64,000 bases of DNA from Hydrangea macrophylla (lineage: Eukaryota > Streptophyta > Magnoliopsida > Cornales > Hydrangeaceae): assembly GCA_033977485.1 (NCBI GenBank), contig CM066991.1, forward strand, positions 126,809,999 to 126,873,998, read 5' to 3'. Under the pieces are notes generated by a model, which saw only the letters and a program-made list of their open reading frames with translations, made no database searches and had not been told where the DNA came from. The translations under genes were made by a program, and so were the position numbers. Shown here one piece after another: positions 58,557 to 64,000 of the stretch; the stretch's first letter is position 1, and each line of letters starts with the position of its first letter.

Positions 58557-61058
58557 TGTAACACCCGTACCCGGAGAACGGGTTAATTATTTGTATTAAT
58601 ATGCATTAATTAGTGAAATTAGTGTATAAAATGGATTAAGGGGAGGCTTGGACTCGCCCAAGTAAAAAGTGTTCAGAGAGGGACACTAGTTGGAAAAGTC
58701 CCCAGAGAGGTGGGACAGGTATTGAAATTTAACCCATTGAAGGGTAAATTGGTAATTTGCATTTTAAGTGATTAAATGCATTTTTATATGATTACATGGA
58801 TATTTGCTAAGTTGCTTTTAATAGATATTGTTATGTGGTAGTATTAGTTTGGACACCCAAGTAAGGGTATAAATGAAAAAGATGTAAAATTAGTAGGTGC
58901 GATAGCAATTTCACAAAATATGTGGGACCCACGTTGGGACCCATACGGAACTTAGACAAACACTCATTAGATAATTGGGTAGTTAATGAAATGTTTGGGG
59001 GATTTCATAATAAGAACTTAAGAAATTTTGGGGGTGTAAATGAAAAAGGGGAAAATTGAGGTTGAGACACCTCACATACATGCATATGGAGGTGTCAAGA
59101 TTGAGAGAGTCTCTCAATTACAGCAGAATTAAAACAAAACAAAGAGTAGAGCTCGGAGAGAGAAACGGAGAAACCGTCACCGACGTCGAATTCTCGTCGT
59201 TCCGTCGCCGCCGTTCGTCGGATTCGCGAATCGAAGCCGTTTTCGGACTCGTGGAGGTGAGACGATCATTTCTATACCCTTAATTTCTGTTTAAATTGCT
59301 AGATTTTAGTAGCTCGTACTTAACGGTGAGACGTCGTCTACCGAAATTCTTGTAGGATTTACTTGGTGAGGGAATTGGGCTCAAATTGGGGAAATTCAGC
59401 ATCCTCTAGGTGTAAATTGAGTAAAATCTGTGTATAAGGTGAGTTTTCTACACCTAAATCTGATTGTGTTTAATGGGTTCAAGCTATATGTGATGTTAGA
59501 GATGTTAATTCATGATTAGGAATTATAAAGATGTTAATTGTGTGAATTCTATGTCAATTTTATGAAAATCATATGTTGATACATGAATATGTGTTATGTG
59601 CTTATATGTCTATGTGGTAGTCAATGAGCACCGGGGAAATGGTTCATTGTTGGGAGTAATAAGGGTGGCGAAGAGGAAGAATCCGATAAATACGGAAGTC
59701 CAAGGAATAGAAGTGACCACGGGACCAAGGGAGGTCTTCGGGTCTGAATGAACCATATAACCGGTGACTCGGCGATTACGTTTATGCTTATGTGTTATTT
59801 GTAGCATTGCACGTGTTAAACATACAATCATGTTTGGAATGCTCACTAAGCAAATTGCTTAAGAAAACCGTTTTCCTATTTCTGTTGTGGTACATAACAA
59901 CCACCGCAGGTACGGAGCGATATCCGGAGAGAAGGTGACGCGCTCGGGAATGGGGAAGAGAGTTAGAGCTTGTAAATATGTTTTAAACTTATATTATAGT
60001 GTAACTAGTGGGTTGAGGTTCTCAACTTGTGAATTAAAGTCTTGACTTATGGATGGGAGAGATGGGAGAGATGGGGGAGATTTGTGCCCCATGCTTGTAA
60101 ATTTCTTTTGAAACTTGTAAAATGATGTAAAGTATGGTGTCTTTTATGTTAATGTTCATATTTAAGTTGTTGGAAGTGAACTTGGGTCACAACCATGTAT
60201 TTTGGAAAGTTGGAAGTAAATTTGAGAACCAATGTAAAATTCCTTTTGTTTTGCCCAAGTTGATGCAAGTTAATGGTTAGGACCATTTCGGCAAGTCCGG
60301 ATGTGTCGTTAGTGTCTTGGACATGTTTCTTTAGTGTTTATAATGTTAGTTATGACTTTGAGTTGAATTCCAACAAGTTTTATAAACTTTGAATGAGAAT
60401 TGAGTTTTAAAGTTGAAAAGTTTGTTCTTGAACCAAATGAGATGAGTTCATGATTAACTTGATCCAATTGTGGGTATGATTCTATGATCCATGCTTAACT
60501 TGAGTTTAAACATGTTTAGAAATGTGTTGGAGTTGATTTCCCAAAGTTTCATAAGGTTTCTATGAGATTTGGTTGTGTTTTGGTAACTTGGAAACTTGTT
60601 TGACAGCAAAGGAAATTCAGCAGCAAAATTTGTGAAGGGGATCGATCCGCGATTTGTGAAGGGATCGATCCGCCCTTCCAAGGGGACATTCTGCGGGAGA
60701 CTAATATAAATGGATCGATCCGCCCATTATGAAGGGATCGATCCGCCTTGTATTTTTCCCCAGCATGTCCGTTTTTACGGAAACATGCATAACTTCTTCT
60801 AGGAAACTCGGTTTCGCGTGCCGTTTGTTGCGTTGGAACCGGGACTCAAAATTCTAAATTTTGGTATAAAAATTTTACATACTTTATAAATGACCATTTT
60901 GCCCTTGGGGCCTATTTTGTAACAACAGAGTTGTTTAATGGGGTTAAACACATGTGTTTCTTAGTAATTCGTATATTTCTTTACAAATTAATGTAATTGG
61001 GAGCTTGTAGCATTGTTACACGTGTCCTAATCCGCACGAGGCGGGTTGGGGTGTGACA
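58557..61058 (+). repeat. 5' LTR of the Ty3/gypsy element
   Basis: It starts TGTAACACCCG and ends GGGGTGTGACA. It contains four GGATCGATCC boxes (60639-60744), the ACGGAAACATGCATAACT block after them, and the hairpin-like TTGTGGTACATAACAACCAC followed by CGCAGGTACG (about 59885-59912). Confidence 0.92.
60639..60744. repeat. Four GGATCGATCC palindromes, spacing 23/50/23
   Basis: Perfect 10-bp boxes start at 60639, 60662, 60712 and 60735, all followed by G. Confidence 0.95.
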
Positions 61059-61063
61059 ATTTT

Positions 61064-61075
61064 TGGTATCAAAGC
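61064..61075 (+). other. Primer-binding site of the Ty3/gypsy element
   Basis: TGGTATCAAAGC differs by one base from the initiator-Met primer site TGGTATCAGAGC and lies 5 bp after the LTR. Confidence 0.92.
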
Positions 61076-61255
61076 AGTTGGCTAGAGCCTTTGGGGACGA
61101 GAGACGTATACGACGCGTAGTGTGCACACAACAACACGTAGTTACATAAACATGCATACACGTTTATTTAGCATGCTTTTAAATGTTGATTAGTATGTTA
61201 TGTGTTTATTTAAAAGTAACGTGCATGTGTGTACTATATGTGGGTGCCAGGCATT

Positions 61256-64000
61256 ATGTCTGGAGGTGACACCTCAAACCGAATGGAACGGGTTGAAAGA
61301 GCAATCGAAGGGTTGGTACGAGTAGCAGAAACTCATGTGATCGAAGAGAGACCGGTACAACCGAATCCGAATCCAAGGGAAGACATTGTTACTATTTCTA
61401 AATTTCACAAACAAAAGCCGACCATATTCCGCGGGGAAGCCGATCCGATGAAGGCGAATTTTTGGATCTCGGATATGGAGAAGATCTTCCGGGTATTACC
61501 ATGTACTGATGAACAAAAAGTGCTATTTGCTGCAGACACGTTAAAAGATGAGGCGCAATATTGGTGGCGTACTAAGCTAGGCCCGGGTCAACCGACAACG
61601 TGGGACCAATTTCTTGAGACTTTCAATGATCAATATTTTCCAGAGTCATTTGGGGATCAAAAGGCTCAAGAATTCATGGAGTTGGTACAAGGGGGAAAGT
61701 CAGTCCGGGAGTACTCCACGCAATTTACGAGTTTGGCAAGGTTTGCCGGGGACATTGTAACAACCGAGAAAGTGAAAGCAAGGAAGTTTGTAGCGGGACT
61801 TCGAGGTGACATCCGAGGACGAGTGACCGTATTCCGTCCAGAGACTTATGCTAAGGCATTGGACATTGCTTCTATTGCTGAGAGAGACCTTGGTTATACT
61901 TCAAACTTGCCACCACCACCGAGTCAACAAAGTAAACGACCGGGATCAAGTCAGTTCAGTGGTCAGGGGAGTGCAAAAAGACAGAGTTTAGAAGGATCAT
62001 CAGCTAGTATCGGTAGTGGTTCCGGTGGAAATAAACCGAGGTGTCAGACTTGTCAGAAATTTCATTGGGGCCGGTGCAATCAACTTCCAAACCCAATCAT
62101 TTGCAATAGTTGCCGACAACCGGGACACATTGCCAGAAATTGTCCAAATCAGAATATAGATATGAGAGGTCGATGCTTCACTTGTAAGGAATTGGGACAT
62201 CAATCTAAGGATTGTCCTACTAGACGCCAAGGAGCATCAGGTTCAGGTTCTTCTGCGGCTAGCGCTATCACACCAAGGACTACTCAACCTCCGAGGAGGG
62301 AGCAACGAGAGGCAAGATCATTTCAACTCAGGCCGGGAGATGCTGCTTCTGCCGACACTGTTGTCTCAGGTATGGTTCCCATTTGCTCACATCTAGCAAA
62401 TGTACTTATAGATTCGGGATCTACACACTCATTCGTGTCACACCATTTTGCTAAACATTTAGATAAACCATTAGAGTTCCTAAACTATGATTTATCTGTC
62501 GCGATACCGTTGGGGGCTCCGTTGGTTAGTTCGGGTGTGTTTAGAAAGTGTGAGATTAATGTGAATGGTAAAGAGTTAACTGTTGATTTGGTACCATTAG
62601 TAATTCAACACTTCGATGTTATATTGGGTATGGATTGGTTAGCGGCTAATCATGCTAATATTGATTGTAACACTAAAGGAGTAGCATTCCGTATTCCGAA
62701 TCAAGATGAGTTTTGTTTTCAAGGTAACGGTGTTGTATCACCGCCGTATATCGTGTCAGCTATTGAAGCTTGTCGTTTATTAAAGAAGGGTTGCCGGGGG
62801 TTTCTATGTAGTATTCTTGATACTAGAGGTCTTGATTTAAAACTTGAAGATATTCCAATTGTTAGAGAATTTCCAGATGTGTTTCCAGAAGAGTTACCTA
62901 ATGTATTGATTGATCGAGAAATTGAATTTGGTATTGATGTTATGCCGGGAACCCAACCAATTTCACGAGCACCATATCGAATGGCACCAATTGAGTTGAA
63001 AGAGTTAAAGATACAGTTGCAAGAGTTGCTAGACAAGGGTTTTATCCGACCTAGTGTGTCCCCGTGGGGTGCACCAGTACTATTCGTGAAGAAGAAAGAT
63101 GGTACAATGCGGATGTGTATTGACTACCGGGAGATCAACAAAGTAACCATCAAGAACAAATACCCGTTGCCACGTATTGACGATCTATTCGATCAACTTC
63201 AAGGGGCTGAGGTATTTTCAAAGATTGACTTACGATCTGGGTACCATCAACTGAAAGTTAAAGCTAAGGATGTGGAGAAGACAGCCTTTAGGACCCGCTA
63301 CGGGCACTATGAATTCCTAGTGATGCCGTTTGGGGTTACTAATGCGCCTGCTGCCTTCATGGATTTGATGAACCGTGTATTCAAATCATATTTGGATGAG
63401 TTCGTTATTGTATTCATTGATGACATTCTCATTTATTCTAAGAGTCCGGAAGAGCATGAACGACACTTGAGACTAGTTTTGCAGCGACTTCGAGATAAAC
63501 AATTGTTTGGGAAGTTGAAGAAGAGCGAATTTTGGTTGACGAGTGTCACTTTTCTAGGACACGTGATTTCTAAAGAGGGTATTTCTGTTGACCCACAGAA
63601 GATTGAAGCTGTTATGAATTGGTCAAGACCGACAAATGTATCCGAGATTCGAAGTTTCTTGGGGTTAGCCGGATATTATCGAAGGTTTGTTAAAGACTTT
63701 TCTAGAATTGCAACGCCAATGACAAGGTTGATGAGAAAAGATGTACCGTTTGAGTGGAATAAGGAATGTGAAGATTGTTTTGTAGCAATGAAGAAAAAGT
63801 TGACTACGGCACCAATACTTACAATTCCAACAAGCACTGGAAAGTTTAGAATATACAGTGATGCTTCCCACCAAGGCTTGGGATGTGTTTTGACACAAGA
63901 TGACAAGGTAATAGCCTATGCTTCAAGGCAGTTGAGACCTCACGAGAAGAACTACCCGACACATGACTTGGAGTTAGCGGCGGTAATTTTTGCGTTAAAG
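61256..64000 (+). CDS. Ty3/gypsy gag-pol polyprotein, partial (first 915 codons, open at window end)
   Basis: One frame without stops runs from ATG at 61256 to the window edge. Order: retrotransposon gag core (about residues 45-200); Ser/Gly-rich linker; three zinc knuckles, the first CX2CX3HX3C (C263-C274), the next two CX2CX4HX4C (C283-C296, C307-C320); aspartic protease with DSGSTHSF (D386); reverse transcriptase with [20 protein letters not shown] and catalytic FIDDILIYS (D722, D723); then the RNase H start with YSDAS (D869). The polyprotein packages, processes and copies the element's RNA in cytoplasmic particles. Fusion of gag and pol in one frame is normal for this lineage. Three knuckles rather than two is somewhat uncommon. 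No nonsense or frameshift was seen, so it may encode functional protein; transcription is unknown. Confidence 0.97.
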   Translation, partial: MSGGDTSNRMERVERAIEGLVRVAETHVIEERPVQPNPNPREDIVTISKFHKQKPTIFRGEADPMKANFWISDMEKIFRVLPCTDEQKVLFAADTLKDEAQYWWRTKLGPGQPTTWDQFLETFNDQYFPESFGDQKAQEFMELVQGGKSVREYSTQFTSLARFAGDIVTTEKVKARKFVAGLRGDIRGRVTVFRPETYAKALDIASIAERDLGYTSNLPPPPSQQSKRPGSSQFSGQGSAKRQSLEGSSASIGSGSGGNKPRCQTCQKFHWGRCNQLPNPIICNSCRQPGHIARNCPNQNIDMRGRCFTCKELGHQSKDCPTRRQGASGSGSSAASAITPRTTQPPRREQREARSFQLRPGDAASADTVVSGMVPICSHLANVLIDSGSTHSFVSHHFAKHLDKPLEFLNYDLSVAIPLGAPLVSSGVFRKCEINVNGKELTVDLVPLVIQHFDVILGMDWLAANHANIDCNTKGVAFRIPNQDEFCFQGNGVVSPPYIVSAIEACRLLKKGCRGFLCSILDTRGLDLKLEDIPIVREFPDVFPEELPNVLIDREIEFGIDVMPGTQPISRAPYRMAPIELKELKIQLQELLDKGFIRPSVSPWGAPVLFVKKKDGTMRMCIDYREINKVTIKNKYPLPRIDDLFDQLQGAEVFSKIDLRSGYHQLKVKAKDVEKTAFRTRYGHYEFLVMPFGVTNAPAAFMDLMNRVFKSYLDEFVIVFIDDILIYSKSPEEHERHLRLVLQRLRDKQLFGKLKKSEFWLTSVTFLGHVISKEGISVDPQKIEAVMNWSRPTNVSEIRSFLGLAGYYRRFVKDFSRIATPMTRLMRKDVPFEWNKECEDCFVAMKKKLTTAPILTIPTSTGKFRIYSDASHQGLGCVLTQDDKVIAYASRQLRPHEKNYPTHDLELAAVIFALK

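Larger units (their letters stand above)
58557..64000 (+). mobile_element. Ty3/gypsy (Tekay/Del-like) retrotransposon, 5' part, cut by window end
   Basis: A 2502-bp 5' LTR, a primer-binding site and an uninterrupted gag-pol frame are present. Integrase, chromodomain if any, and 3' LTR lie beyond the window. The intact frame suggests a young insertion. Lineage is inferred from the long LTR, single fused gag-pol frame and zinc-knuckle pattern; integrase and chromodomain would settle it. Confidence 0.93.

Overview
This is eudicot plant nuclear DNA. The evidence is introns with GT-AG borders, two recognisable intron-containing plant genes, a tRNA-derived SINE, plant-type MITEs, a TRIM, and a dense layer of LTR retrotransposons primed by initiator-Met tRNA. 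The species cannot be fixed from sequence alone.

Layout. (1) 669-3415, minus strand: a complete three-exon cytosolic-type methionine-R-sulfoxide reductase B gene (135 aa). Both introns carry small transposons. (2) 3.6-5.6 kb: a Tourist-like MITE, a SINE and microsatellites. (3) 5.58-32.64 kb: a nested retrotransposon block. Going inward from 10452-28333, a solo LTR (TGTTAGG...CCTAACA) contains a complete two-LTR element (11611-28167) with a good primer-binding site but no gag-pol. That element's 5' LTR contains another solo LTR (12453-17025), which contains a fourth (12713-14861). Two more solo LTRs sit elsewhere in the two-LTR element. Separate nested or solo LTRs lie at 5581-10138 (with 6481-8716 inside) and 30428-32643. 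Most insertions have a readable 5-bp target duplication, so the order of insertion can be read. (4) 33-36 kb: a truncated SINE and three terminal-inverted-repeat elements. (5) 36080-51287, plus strand: a 16-exon gene for SAC3 family protein B (1645 aa as modelled), the scaffold of the TREX-2 mRNA-export complex, with a TRIM in intron 2. (6) 52-58.5 kb: two further inverted-repeat elements within degenerate minus-oriented LTR sequence. (7) 58557-64000: the 5' LTR, primer-binding site and uninterrupted gag-pol reading frame of a Ty3/gypsy (Tekay/Del-like) retrotransposon, cut by the window edge.

The most unusual signal is in the LTRs. Several LTR classes carry short perfect palindromes, always in pairs whose start-to-start distance is about 20-23 bp (about two helical turns). 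The palindrome differs between classes (CAATCGATTG, TTCGACCGGTCGAA, GGATCGATCC, CAGTCGACTG), but the pairing rule holds. The TTCGACCGGTCGAA pairs are exactly 22 bp apart at all five loci. The CAATCGATTG arrays alternate mainly 20 and 25 bp. Other LTR-borne repeats (31-bp units at 24995, about 42-bp units at 18.9-19.1 kb, a hairpin before a GCAGGTAYG motif) are also self-complementary.

The two host genes are housekeeping genes with no functional link to each other. Everything between them is best read as transposon sediment.
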